Assembly: GCA_018340805.1 (NCBI GenBank)
Contig: JACMZG010001914.1
Location: forward strand, 26,963,543-27,027,542
DNA from: Microvelia longipes
Taxonomy: Eukaryota > Arthropoda > Insecta > Hemiptera > Veliidae
DNA: 64,000 nucleotides
Direction: 5' to 3'
The notes under the pieces were generated by a model that was given only the letters and a program-made list of their open reading frames with translations, made no database searches and had not been told where the DNA came from. Shown here one piece after another: positions 1-11,390 of the stretch (position 1 is the first letter of the stretch; each line of letters opens with the position of its first letter). The translations under genes and the position numbers were made by a program.

Positions 1-694
1 AATATAATACTAGGATGTTGAGATACGTTCTTCTTATAATGACTAGTATTTCACCTAATACCCAACAATCTGAGCAGTAAAGTTGTTCCGCTAATTAATT
101 ATTACAAACGACCTAATTATAAAAACGGGCTAATATTGTGATAACTTTATAGTTATTGTTAGTATACTTTTTTGAGTCCCTCAAAAAGGAAAGCGTAATA
201 CTTACTTTAAACAAAAGAAACTAATTAGTTGATAAGAGAGGTTTAAAATAAATATAAAAGAAATCGGATGCCCCGTATCAGGATCTGGAGGCATTGCAGT
301 GCCCCCGGCAAGTCTAGCGGTCACTGGTGTACCGTCCTTTACAGGAAGCATCTTGAGGCTATTTTCACCCCCTCGTATCTTTTTATTAAGGACATTAAAA
401 AACATAATTTTAATATTAACTAAAAGATCTTGTTGAGCTAACCCATTCTAACGAATTTATTATACTTCCCATTCACAGGTGTTGAGATATATTGGCTTAA
501 ATTTAGGCAGTTTTGACACTCACACACTTCATAATTCTATCATAATTCTAAGGCACTTCCATCAATTGTAGACACTTGCAATTTGGTATAAAGATAAATG
601 TGCTAGTCCTCAGAATAGAATAGTCATTTAGTCTAAGGTGTTATGAAACGCGAAAAAGTGATGCGATCAGATCGATCGCATATTTTTTTCTCGG

Positions 695-898
695 CTAGTC
701 ATTATCATCATTGTCTTCCTCGGCTAGTCCTCGGGAGTCAATTTTAGTAATCTCCTTCAGCAAAGCCCCGGAAGCTGACTTGTTTCCCCTTCTCGGCCTT
801 AATAAAGTTTTCACCTGCGGCTTCGTCTCATGTGAAAACTTGGCCTTGAGCTGTAAAACCTTCTTCCCCCTTACCGTGTAAATAACTATTATGTTTTG
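695..898 (-). CDS. Possible 3'-terminal coding exon, unknown protein
   Basis: On the minus strand this stretch is open for 67 codons and ends in TAG at 697-695. It is preceded by a possible splice acceptor, AG at 900-899, after a moderately pyrimidine-rich run. The peptide is basic and then acidic: it contains RGKKVLQLKAKFSHETK, then LLRPRRGNKSASGALLKEI, and ends in EEDNDDND. I do not recognise the family. Base composition is clearly less AT-rich than the flanks, which is the main reason to think it codes. A basic block followed by an acidic C-terminus would suit a nuclear protein, but that is inference. No upstream exon was identified. It could instead be the tail of an old transposon ORF. 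Confidence 0.3.
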   Translation of the reverse strand, partial: QNIIVIYTVRGKKVLQLKAKFSHETKPQVKTLLRPRRGNKSASGALLKEITKIDSRGLAEEDNDDND

Positions 899-959
899 CT
901 ATCCGACGATACGAAGGACGACGAAAAGCAGTAAAAAAGTTTATAAGCTGTTAAAATGT

Positions 960-1345
960 AAAAATATAATATTTTTAAAATTGGGACCAATGTCATAATG
1001 AAATTTTGTAGACCGATTGTCCACCTTTATATGAACATATGGTTCAAATTTCAACTCGATGAGTGTAATTTTCGATTTTTAACGAATTTTTTAAATTTTC
1101 AATAACTCAGCAAATAGTTTATGGCAGTCTGAAAAATATCATATTTGGGCTGCACAACTAGACCAATCAAGCATGATTTTTGAGCCAAATCTCAACTCTC
1201 TAGCATAAATTCAGCTTGATAGACAGACCGCATAATGGAAACCTAACAAAACGTTATGAAAAAGTCTGAAACTTTGAAACCTCCCAATTTCTAGGATGGA
1301 CACAATACTTTTCCCAATAACTAACATATAGGTGAGGAAAAGAAA
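960..1345 (-). repeat. Divergent copy of the 5S-type repeat family (5' module)
   Basis: Read on the minus strand this resembles the first half of the repeat family described at 4204-4836. It has the gaggaaaag end, the acacaatactttt motif, cagac runs, an aactctctagcataaat block and an actcagcaaa block. It belongs to a divergent subfamily shared with 28250-28575. There is no 5S-like segment in this fragment. Confidence 0.5.
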
Positions 1346-1918
1346 AAAAAATGCAGAAGTCAGAACAGTAAGTCAATTATTTTATTTATATAACTTTCCT
1401 TTTTCATCTGAAAATTCTTCCTAATCTTAGGAAGAATAATGAGTCATTTAATGTAGAAGTAGAGCAGAACAAGATAAACACAACTAAAAAGAAGTAGGCA
1501 ACAATCCAGAACATTTTAGAGAATTATTTGTCTATAACAGATTTGCGACAAAAACAATAGAATATTCAACAAAACAATATTCAACTGGCTATTAGATACT
1601 TAAATTACTTCATGGACGGAACTAACTAGCTTGAAGAAATAAGTCGTACAAACAAAAAGTAGATTAAAGAAACAATAGTGAGGCAAAAATATTGATAATG
1701 AATGAAATCATGGTAGTAATCATGTAGGGCATAGTTGAAAAAGAACAATAAATTAGCTAAAATGTTAGATATTTTTAATATTAAACATTGTGGCTATTAG
1801 AAATGAAAATGCTATTATGGTAGAACAAGACATCACATGATATAAAAATTATTCAAATAAATTTAGCAATAACCAAAAGTTTAGATATTAAGTGATTGCA
1901 TAAAAATAACTAATTATA

Positions 1919-2060
1919 CACAGACAGACAAATTTGTGAAAACCCTTCCAGGATGTCTTAAAACACTTGAATGGAAAATTCAGGTGCAATCCCGGTTTCG
2001 GAATATTTTGCTAAAACAATACTTTTCCTATATACTTATGGTATGAATGAGGAAAAGCAA
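1919..2060 (-). repeat. 5S-type repeat family, 5' end fragment
   Basis: This is the 5' module in reverse: cagacagacaa, then the cccggtttcgga block, then aatacttttcctatatac and gaatgaggaaaag at the end. It matches 14500-14745 and 41868-42318. Confidence 0.65.
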
Positions 2061-2164
2061 CATAACAAAACGTTTCGTACGCTTCGCGATAACATTATAA
2101 AATTAGATACTTAACGAATGATTATAATGAGCGTGAATGGTGTCCATTACAAATAATTAATACT

Positions 2165-2410
2165 AGGAAGTCTATCCACAAAAAATAAAACTTTATTGGC
2201 AAAGCGCTTTCAACCTATGAAGAGGTCATCACGAGTGCAACACCTACAAACAAGTACAACAGAATAAAAATACAAAATAAAAAAATGTGAAAGTACAAAC
2301 ATTATTGTTGTACTTGTTTGTAGGGTTTGCACTGATGATGGCCTCTTTGTAGGTTGAAAGCGCTTTGCCAATAAAGTTTTGTTTTTAGTGGAGAGACTTC
2401 GTAGTTTTCA
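2165..2410. mobile_element. MITE with ~95-bp terminal inverted repeats (AAGCGCTTT family)
   Basis: The two ends are near-perfect inverted copies of about 95 bp. Each end contains a gaagtct(a/c)tccac start, the block ctttattggcaaagcgcttt, and a catca(t)cagtgc block. About 50 bp of AT-rich spacer lies between them. No ORF is present. Sister copies are 13152-13511 and the single end at 25787-25845. I found no convincing target-site duplication. The inner arm contains the ctgatgatg...ttgaaagc pattern discussed in the findings. Confidence 0.75.
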
Positions 2411-2449
2411 TTATTAGCTACGTTTCCTGTATTCCTATAGCAGCAAGTA

Positions 2450-4200
2450 AAGAAGAGTAAAAATAATGTATGTAATACACCAGTCAACTAACTCCCTTCC
2501 TAGAATCTCTGAATGGAAAAAAAATATGAATGGATATAAGAGGTAGTTTCTAGACAGCACATAAACAAGGAAGTTTGGCTTGTTAACAATAATAACAACC
2601 ATCAGAAAATATTTAAAAGATTCTTCAAATAACAAAACGAGTCTGGTTAGGATTAAGTGTACAAAATACTAAGGGTGTTTTTACAGGAAGTAGAAAAATA
2701 TCAAAAGAAGAGGAACATGATTTTTCAAAGAAGGGTCTTTAAGTGGAGAGTGAGTCATTGAAAGGAGTCCCTCCCTCTGTTTCTAAGAAATTCAATCAAT
2801 GAATCAGAAAAGGATTTTGATAAGTTTTTAGGTAACTGATAGCTACAAGGAACCCTTTTTAAAAGGTTATCCAATCTTGCGGTAGAAACAGAAACAAGTA
2901 AGACTAAGTCAAGTTCGTTCATACGATATAATTCCATTAAATGAAGCGAAATACTATCATTAAAGGAGTTTCACAAGGAAAACACCGAAGACCCTGATTA
3001 TTTACTCTTTATTTAAACTATTGCTTCTTATTTTCAATGTTCACAAGGAAAATTATTGTCTTCCTGAAACCTATTTTAATATTTGACCAACATGTCAACC
3101 AGATTCATCGAAAGAGGAATTCGAAACAAGGTCTAACAGCTTTAGAGCGAATTTTCAAAGAAAATGAGCTTATGAGGTGGGGGTTATGTAGAGGGGGAGG
3201 GGTAGGTAGGCATTATTGGGATGATCTCATAATTCATTACGCTAGACAAGGCACTTTTTTTACACGCATGTGTTGTTGTTGGGATTTTCTTAAATAAAAC
3301 TAAAACTAAACAATTTAAAATCAAGATTTAATCGATGTATAAGTTTGTAAAGCTACGCTGTACTGTATTCACTCCCATGTCAAGGTCCTAAGTATGTCTT
3401 GAACATTTTTCTTCCCAAAATTAAAACAGTTGTTCATGGCATAAAAATATGTTGTTCAAGTTGTGAGAGTAACCTTGAAAACATGAAAACTTCCTCTCTG
3501 TAACTACTTAATTGATTTCAATGACTTTTTTCTCATCCTTTAAAAAAAAGTGAATTTTACAAAAAGGAAAGAAACATTAAGAACAAATTATAGGGGGTGT
3601 TAACCTAACCGTGAAACAAATGTAGAGGAAAGAAGGTATCAAACAATGCAAATAAAAACAAAAATATTCAAAGATATCAAAAACCAATAAAAACGCGACA
3701 GTCAAGCAAAAACAAATAATGACAAAAGGTACAAAATTCTTGACAAATCGTCACTTAACAAAGGGAAAGAATGACAAATGTTACATTATACTACTATACA
3801 TACTATTATAGTAACTTATTCATATAATTCATACAGCGCTGTTGGTGCATTTGTGATTAAATATTTATGATATATGATAAAAGCATCAAACCGCATGTGA
3901 AATGTTTTATTCAAAAGATATAGAAAATTAACAGGAGAAAATCGACTGCTTTATCATGCTTTTTATCATGAAAATTCAAAATATAAACAAACGATTTTTG
4001 ATACGTTTATGAATAAAAAATAAAATATATTTTGTTCTTAAGAATATTAAAACAAGTTGCTAAATGAAAAAATATGCTTTCTTATTTGAGGTCATGCTCC
4101 ACTCAAACTTAGAATGTACAATACATAGAAGGAGCATTGCTGACAGTATAAATGTTTATAGGTGGTCTTAACTAATAATATTTTATTCATATTTTTACTT
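2450..4200. other. Intergenic, no supported gene
   Basis: AT-rich DNA. A minus-strand open stretch of about 73 codons (roughly 2755-2975) has reasonable composition, with MNELDLVLLVSVSTARLDNL near its start, but no recognisable domain or splice context. At 3145-3235 there is a reversed copy of a short repeat whose other copies are at 19200-19260, 29075-29150 and 35745-35830 (core ccccaacctcataagctcat). Confidence 0.5.
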
Positions 4201-4203
4201 ATT

Positions 4204-4836
4204 CCTCATATGTACCGTAGGTATATAGGAAAAGTATTGTGTTTGCAAAAAAACCGAAACCGGGATGTCACCTGAATTATCCCTTTCCGGTGTTTTTAAT
4301 GCCTCCTAAGTGATTTTTACAAAGTTGTCTGTCTGTATATGTGTGTTTCTATCATCATCGCAGCTACCAATGTATTTATAAAAGATAGTTTAAACATTTT
4401 TTTATTAAGCCATTAACCCGCAATAATGACAAAATAATCATAAAACACATAAATAAATAAATAAAAAAAACAAATTCTGTTAAAATAAAGAATTTATTAA
4501 AAAAAATATCGAATGGACTTGTACGCTTTTTCAATTTTTTTTTCATAAAATTGAAAAATAATTGCATTGAATAGAAATTCGGCACAAGTGTATATCATTA
4601 CGTATTAATAAGAACACCAAGTTTCGTTTCAATATGGAAATTAATGTCTAAGATTTTTTGTAGGAATAAAAGCAGGCATCGAGCGCAGGTCAGTTGGATA
4701 GGTGAATGCTGACAATGAAACGGGTGTATTTACTATCTAGAACGAGCGAAGTGGAGTCCGATGTAGGGAGGATGAGCGTAGGCGATTTCCGATGTGAAAA
4801 AAGAATCGTTTCGGAGGTAATTGTACCTGATTTTTT
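4204..4836 (+). repeat. 5S-ICR-containing repeat, near full-length copy
   Basis: One of the most complete copies of the dominant family, 633 bp. It runs from the 5' end cctcat.tgtaccgtaggt, through aaaccgggatgtcacctgaa, tgtctgtctgtatatgtgtg and cattaacccgcaataatgac, to a spacer ending in gtttcgtttcaatatg. A 5S-like segment follows at 4671-4714 (agcaggcatcgagcg...ggataggtgaatgctga), then the tail tttactatct, gagcgaagtggagtccga and gtacctgatttttt. No ORF is present. The 5S-like part aligns with box A, the intermediate element and box C of the true 5S gene at 52953-53072. Confidence 0.8.
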
Positions 4837-4849
4837 CTATTATTATTTA

Positions 4850-6580
4850 TTACATCAAAATGTTTTGTATTATTGCTATTTTTTTTTTTAATTTTCATAT
4901 TAATTTTTCATATTTGGTATATTATTATTCGTCTCAAAGACATTTTTTTCCATCTCGATACAATTCTCCTTTCATTCCAAATTAGACTCCATCCTAATCC
5001 TCCTTGTCCAACCCTACATTCCAGAACCATTCCTTTCCAATCCTCACACGGCGCTTCGACGACAGTGGCCGGTGACCTTCTGTTTAATCAATATTAATTT
5101 TAATGCAAAAACGCAAAATATTTCAGAAAATTCAATTATTCAAAAGTCAACTAATTTCTATTCTACTAAATTAGTTCAAGCCAAATTTTTATATTATAAT
5201 TAAAATGTCAACATTTACTAACCACGCCCAAGAGTATCACCACTGGGTGATTCTCCTATCAAGACTGCCAAGTCACTTTAACCAGGCATGAGCACTATGT
5301 CAAATACATTTATTGTAGACAATAATGAATAAAGTTAAAAAAAATTTTTTTAATATTTTAACTTGGTTATTTTAAATATTTTAGAAATAAAGAATGTAAT
5401 TTGAATCGATCTCCTTTGAACTTTCATTATCCGAACAACCTCATAGGCCTAATTACATTAAATCATTTAATGGACAACACCACAAGGAAACACAAAATTA
5501 TTAAGTATAAAATTAAATTTTATAAATTAACTTACAATATTGTTATTAAATATAGTGAAAAACATACCTGAAACAAAAAATACGACAATTAATTAATTTA
5601 GGGATATAAAACTAAGGAAATGAAACAAAAGGATGCAATAATATTCTAATGTTTAATATTATACATTATTAATAAACTAATTACTAAAACAATTAATAAT
5701 AACATTTCCGATTAGGTTACACCGCTTAAATTTTAAGCGGTAACGGGAGTGTGACGTCACAAGAATACAAACACAATAACTTTCCTGTATTCTTATGATA
5801 CAAAGGAGTACACGTACAAAGGTTTTTTAAGTTCTGATTAATTTTAATTAAAGACATAATAAATAAAAAATAAATAATTTTTTTAATTAAAGTGATTTAA
5901 GTAAAGTTAAATTAATTTTAAAGTCTGATTAATTAATTTATATTTCCAATTAGGTTAATGTTATAAGCTATTAAATTTTATCAACAACAAAATGTAACAA
6001 CCAGTATTTTAAACGGTGTTTATTTACCAACTAATTGTTTACATCTTTAAAAAACAAACAAAAAATTTTATCCGGCAAATCTAAAATGAAGAATTCGTAA
6101 GATAAATATAACAAGGAATGTCTAATTTTTAAAACAATAACTGATGATAAAAGAAAACAACATTATTGAAGATTTTTTTTTAAAACAAACAAAAATGTTT
6201 TAACTTTTTAAAAGGCATTAAACAAGTATTTTATAAAGCTATAAAATGGCTTTAAATAAGACTACTCGAATAACTAAACAATCTATATCTATGTTTTAGC
6301 ATATGGCAGGCTAAATAAAATATATAGGCATGTAGCCCAGATTCATATCAAATTTTTTTAATGTCGGACAAGAACTAGACCTTGCTAGGGGGTATTTTTT
6401 TAATAGCCTCGATTAGATGTTTTAACTATCTGACAAAATAGTGGGTGGAGAGACATTTGAAAATAAAAATACAAATAGATGTGGTACAGAAATAGTGGTA
6501 CAAAGTGTTGGAATAAAAAGACTAGCTGAGACGCTTCCAGGAACAGTAAATATTTCATTTTTAATGACATCAAACAAAAG
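4850..6580. other. Intergenic AT-rich DNA
   Basis: No gene seen. At 5721-5741 there is a short palindrome with 10-bp arms (accgcttaaa / tttaagcggt). It is followed at 5751-5760 by gtgacgtcac, a palindrome containing the CRE core TGACGTCA. These may be repeat ends or regulatory sites; the sequence does not decide. Confidence 0.5.
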
Positions 6581-6589
6581 GTCTGCCAT

Positions 6590-6785
6590 CAGGTACCTCG
6601 GAACTTTTTCTCCTCATGTCGAATTCGTTACGATCATCCTAAACACTTTGGACTTACTTCGCTCGTCCTTTAAAAAAAGAAATCGTCTAATTTATGTAGC
6701 AGTATGTCTTCGGACTCGCTTCGCTTGTCCTAGACATGTAATTCGATAAAAATTGAACTAATGCTGATAATAAAATGACACACGA
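6590..6785 (-). repeat. 5S-type repeat family, 3' tail fragment
   Basis: The reversed tail is recognisable: aggtacctcggaac, then ctcatgtcgaattcgttacg, then cttcggactcgcttcgcttg. It is followed directly by a piece of the mid-element (aattgaactaatgctgataa). The 5S-like segment is missing, so this is an internally deleted copy. Confidence 0.6.
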
Positions 6786-6849
6786 CATATTTGTTAACAT
6801 GTCGTCATTCGCAGGCCTATTCGCGCTCATTTTCAAATCGATCTAAACA

Positions 6850-7955
6850 TGTTCTCGTAATATAAATTTTCGAGATTTTTGCTAACGGTTACAATGACTT
6901 CAAAGTTTTGATATGAAGTATGTATGTATCTTTGTATTTAAGAGTGTCTACTCTCGCGGCGCCCCATAACTCTTGAATGTTTCTCGAACCGAAAGGAAAA
7001 TTGGCATATGGCGAGATGTTAGGAGATTGTTAATTTCATTGCTTCAAAAATTTATAATTGCCTCGCACGGGTCATTAAAAATTTTCTACGGCGATGAATT
7101 TACTACAGACTTAGTCACATAATCATATTGTTTAACTCAAATATCTTAAACACTTTTGCCTTAAAAAAGTAAAATGAAAAATTGTTCGCTAAATCAAACT
7201 TTCTAAAACGTAAATTAAGTCTGAATGACAGATAATATAACTCTGTACGGTTGCCAAGTTTCCTCTCTTCTACCTTTGACAGAGTACTAGCGCTGACTCT
7301 CCAAAAAAATTATATCAACGTACAGAAATGTTTACAAAATAACAAATTTTCATAAACAAAATCTAATAATAAAAAAGCATGGAGTTTTTTGTCACACACG
7401 TCAAAAACGAGTCTAACTGATCATAACCAATAAGCTTATTATTTTCTCCGCTACCTGGGGAGCGGCGCTGCTACGAAACAACAAAATCGCTGAAGCTAAA
7501 CATCCTTGGTCTGAATCATCAAAATCTAAACATAATTATTTTTAGGGAATTCCGTCATAGTGACATGCAAACATACGCAGAACAAGAATCAGATAAAGAA
7601 CAGAAGACCCTCTCAGAAATAGATCTCATAAGAAAAAGAACAAGTATGAGAAATAATTTGATATCAATCTTAATCTGTCAAAGCTGAAAGAAAGATAACC
7701 CCCAACTTGTCATCTGTCTTCCTTCATTCACTATCTACAACTACCGCTAAACTATTTGTTTCCTTCTTCCGTCACTGACACTACTACCTACCAACATTTG
7801 CTTCTTCATTCACTCTACACTACCCTCACTATTTTATTATGAATGCGCTTGTTTGTTTATTTTTATTTCATTTGAAGAACCAGTAAACAAGGATCTTGTT
7901 GCAATGTCAGAGTAGTTTTACACTATTCTTTTAATACAATAATCCTTATTACTTT
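6850..7955. other. Intergenic, no supported gene
   Basis: AT-rich with some GC-richer patches, for example tctcgcggcgcccc near 6955 and tggggagcggcgctgc near 7457. I saw no coding frame, RNA gene or clear repeat boundary. Confidence 0.45.
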
Positions 7956-8304
7956 CCTCATTTATACCGTAGGTATATAGAAAAAGTATTGTGTTTGCAA
8001 ATAAATCCGAAAACGGGATGAAACAGGAATTATCCGTTTCAGGTGTTTTAAATGCTTCCTGAGTGGTTTCACAATGTTGTCTGTCTTTATGTGTGTGTGT
8101 GTGTGTGTGTCTGTTATCATCGTAGCGCCCAGTGTTTTATGCTAGAGAGTTGACTTCGTACAAAAAGTTGTTGACTGTAGTTGTGCTATTCAGAAAATAT
8201 TTTATTTATGACGTCATTAACCCGCAATAATCACTCAGCGAAAATTTCAAAATATTATAAAATGCGAAAAAATTATGCGATCGGATTGAGATTTGGTAAA
8301 TATG
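7956..8304 (+). repeat. 5S-type repeat family, 5' half (split by a LINE)
   Basis: This is the 5' half of a copy. It runs from cctcatttataccgtaggta through a (TG)n stretch and the gacgtcattaacccgcaata block to cggattgagatttgg. It stops at atttggtaaatatg (8291-8304), a word that recurs at 9844-9857 where the second half of the repeat resumes. The intervening DNA is a LINE insertion. Confidence 0.75.
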
Positions 8305-9843
8305 TTTTTTTTTGTTTTTTTTATAGTGCTGCTCCACTCGTAAGTACTACGCACTGTTCAGTATTAGGAAAGAATCGATGAAAATTATTTTTTGTAAATT
8401 ACTTACATATTTGCATTTGAATATTCCTTTATCATATAAAATTTATTATTGTCGTTAAGCGATTTATTTTATTATTTTATTATCAATTTTTATTTATTAT
8501 TGTTCATAATTAATTTAAGTGTTTTTCCCCCCATTATGTGGATGTCTTAGTGTTCGAAGGTATTTTAATAAATACAGTCTGAAGTAATAATAACTTACAT
8601 TTAAAATAAAAATAAAACTAAATAAATAAATAAATAAGAAATATGTAGAACATATAAGAGTATTGAAAGACAAAAAAAAAAAAAAATATATATATAAACA
8701 AGACAAGTAAAGGATACTTAATTGAAGAGAAGGATGAGGTATACTGGTAGTTATTCAATTACAAGATCAAGATCAATAGAGTTTAAGAAACGTTAAAATG
8801 GTGGATGAGGTCTGAGTTGATTAAAGTTGGAAGAGGCGGAGGGCCAGCTAACTCCTTTTGTCATAAGTTCCTTCATCAATTTTGCTCGCTGCTGCTCAAA
8901 GACTACGCAGTCAAATACTAAATGGTTCCATCTTGTTCAGATGTGTTATCGCAGGGGCAGTTGGTGTGGGTACTATATTAAAGCGGTGTAAAGACTTTTT
9001 ATGTTTCCCGTGACCAGTGAGGACCATGGTAAGTTTTCCATTCAATATTGAGGGCATTTGTTGCCTATTTTTTACAGTAGGGAAGAACTCTTTAGTTATG
9101 GAAGCTTTCGTAGTAGTTCTCCAATCATTTTTCCCAAGATAATAACGTATTTCTTTCCTCTTCTTTCAGAAAAGGCACTTTAGGAGGGCAAGCAGGGCAG
9201 AAGTTGACTGGCTTGGTCTCTCGCTGCGTTTTAGCCAACTGATCAGCTCTTTCATTACCGAAATTTTGTTGTGTGCTTTGACCCAACCGATTTCAATTAA
9301 CAATTGTTTTTCCTCCTTTAACCTTTCTCACAATTCTTTTTATTTATTGGTAAATATGTAGCCATGTATAAAAAATGTGATAAGCTTTCTTGCATTAACA
9401 CATTAGTTTACATTTTTATTTGAATGACTTGTGTACGTTTTTTTAAAAAAAAATGTAAAAAATCAGAAAATGATTCAATTGAAATTTAGTTACAAGAGTA
9501 AACCTTTACTTATTAAATAANTGTGAGGACCATGGTAAGTTTTCCATTCAATATTGGGCATTTGTTGCCTTTTTTACAGTAGGGAAGAACTCTTTAGTTA
9601 TGGAAGCTTTCGTAGTAGTTCTCAAATCATTTTTCCCAAGATAATAACGTATTTCTTTCCTCTTCTTTCAGAAAAGCACTTTTAGGAGGCAAGCAGGGCA
9701 GAAGTTGACTGGCTTGGTCTCTCGCTGCTGTTTTAGCCAACTGATCAGCTCTTTCATTACCGGAATTTTGTTGTGTGCTTTGACCCAACGATTTCAATTA
9801 ACAATTGTTTCCTCCTTTAACTTCTTCACAATTCTTTTTATTT
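8305..9843 (-). mobile_element. 5'-truncated LINE insertion, 3' end of ORF2 (RNase H), poly(A) tail
   Basis: The insertion is flanked by a 14-bp direct repeat (atttggtaaatatg at 8291-8304 and 9844-9857) and starts on the plus strand with a T-rich tract. This is the signature of a minus-strand LINE with a poly(A) tail. On the minus strand, around 9300-9170, an RNase H motif is readable across a frameshift: IEIGWVKAH, then GNERADQLAK. Nearer the 3' end (about 8950-8820) the typical C-terminal block HLVFDCVVFEQQRAKLMKEL continues to a GVSWP motif. Frameshifts and stops show it is dead. Its apparent length is inflated by the assembly duplication at 9017-10018. Confidence 0.75.
9017..9520. repeat. 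First copy of ~500-bp assembly duplication
   Basis: From gtgaggaccatgg to tattaaataa this is nearly identical to 9523-10018. The differences are mostly one-base indels in short runs (for example aaaaggcactttagg against aaaagcacttttagg). The copy ends at a single N at 9521. It contains the LINE RNase H remnant and part of the 5S-type repeat middle. Confidence 0.85.
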
Positions 9844-10018
9844 ATTTGGTAAATATGTAGCCATGTATAAAAATATGTGATAAGTTTCATTGCATTAACA
9901 GCATTAGTTACATTTTTATTGAATGACTTGTGTACGTTTTTTTAAAAAAAAATGTAAAAAATCAGAAAATGATTCAATTGAAATTTAGTACAAGAGTATA
10001 CCTTTACTTATTAAATAA
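9523..10018. repeat. Second copy of ~500-bp assembly duplication
   Basis: It begins immediately after the single N and repeats 9017-9520. Here the LINE to 5S-repeat junction reads cleanly as atttggtaaatatg at 9844-9857. This copy runs on without a break into the rest of the 5S-type repeat. Confidence 0.85.
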
Positions 10019-10280
10019 GTATACTAAGTTTCGTTTAATTACAACAAGTATATCCATGATTTTTGTTGGATCATAAACATTATGCAGCATTGAGAGTGGT
10101 CAGTGCTGTATGGGTGACCGCTGAATATGAAACGGATGCATTTACTATCTAAGGACGAGCAAAGCGAGTCCGAAGACATGTTTCAGTATAAATTTGCAGC
10201 AATCTGAGGAGTCCGATGTAGGGAGGACGAGCGTAGTGAATCCGATTTGATGAGGAAAAGTTTCTGAGGTACCCCGTACC
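9844..10280 (+). repeat. 5S-ICR repeat, 3' half with 5S-like segment
   Basis: This continues the copy interrupted at 8304: the gacttgtgtacgttttttta block, the gtttcgttt block, then the 5S-like segment 10083-10126 (tgcagcattgag...gtggtcagtgc...tgggtgaccgctga). The tail follows with tttactatctaaggacgagc, two agtccga boxes, gatgaggaaaag and ggtaccccgtacccga. It has no coding capacity. Confidence 0.8.
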
Positions 10281-11034
10281 CGATTTTTTTTAGTATGATT
10301 CACAGAGGGTTTTTTGTGTCTGCGTATGGACACTTAAAACAACGAAAAATATACACTACATTAATATTTAATAAATATGAATATCAAGAGGCTAAGCAAA
10401 ATTTACCCCATTAGCCCCCCCTTAGCTACCAGCTCAGCACCTATACATAGATGACGTTATTAAATAATAATAAATAAATAGACTCAATAATAAATATTTG
10501 AACAGTTGGTATGAATAACAGAAAAAACTGACGACTAACAATATCTAAATAATACAAACAAAGCATCAATTGAGAAAAGAACAAACAAAGATTGAAAATA
10601 ATGTAAGTCGATTTAATTTTCATTTTCAATTGAGGTTGAAACAATAGGATTAAATTATCATAAGGCATCAAAAAGTAAATTTAAAACAAAAAATCTTTTA
10701 TCATTGTCAAGTATAAACTATATTTTACCTCAATGTTTCCTGGTAAACAATTAAGATTTAAAAAATTGTTATCAAAAGAAACATGTTTATACACAAAAAC
10801 AGTATTGTTTTAACACCAATTTAATGAAACATGTAACAGTAAATATCGATAGTTGTTCTTTGTCCCATTATTAATTTATTATTATATAGATTAATAATAA
10901 TTACGTTTATTATTAAAAGGAAAATTACGTTTTATAAAAGCAAAACAAGGGGCCGAATATAGAATTAAGCTCTCCGATCTCGCACATAAAATAAAATTAA
11001 AAATTTATTAAAAAACAAAATAAAAGCCACATTA

Positions 11035-11215
11035 AGGGTCGACATTAAGTCGAGCGAGGTCAGTGCCTAGATAAGTGACCTCTGGAAATAAAACGGATGT
11101 ATTTGATTTACTATCTGATGACGATCGAAGCGATTCCAAAGATACCTTTAAATTAAACGACTTCTATATTCTGAGGACAAGCGAAGCGAGTCCGAAGTAA
11201 ATATAGGATTTTTCA
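11035..11215 (+). repeat. 5S-ICR repeat fragment
   Basis: A 5S-like segment at 11045-11087 (ttaagtcgagcgaggtcagt, then gataagtgacctctgga) is followed by the conserved tail with ggacaagcgaagcgagtccg. The copy is shortened at both ends. Confidence 0.65.
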
Positions 11216-11390
11216 TATTAATTATTTGTTAATTAATTTTTTGGTGGAAATAAGGACCTTATTATCATGTAAGGGAAGTTGACTAACCATCTAACCCAGT
11301 TTGACCATCAGTAAAATCATTGACTCCACCATAAACTAATGCCGCATTTATTTTACTTGACTACAACACATAAAGAATAAAATTACATAA

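Noticed and set aside
10145..10333. Open frame across the tail of a 5S-type repeat
   Set aside because: It lies wholly inside the repeat and similar frames in other copies are broken. The same holds for 42467-42729 and 6441-6749.
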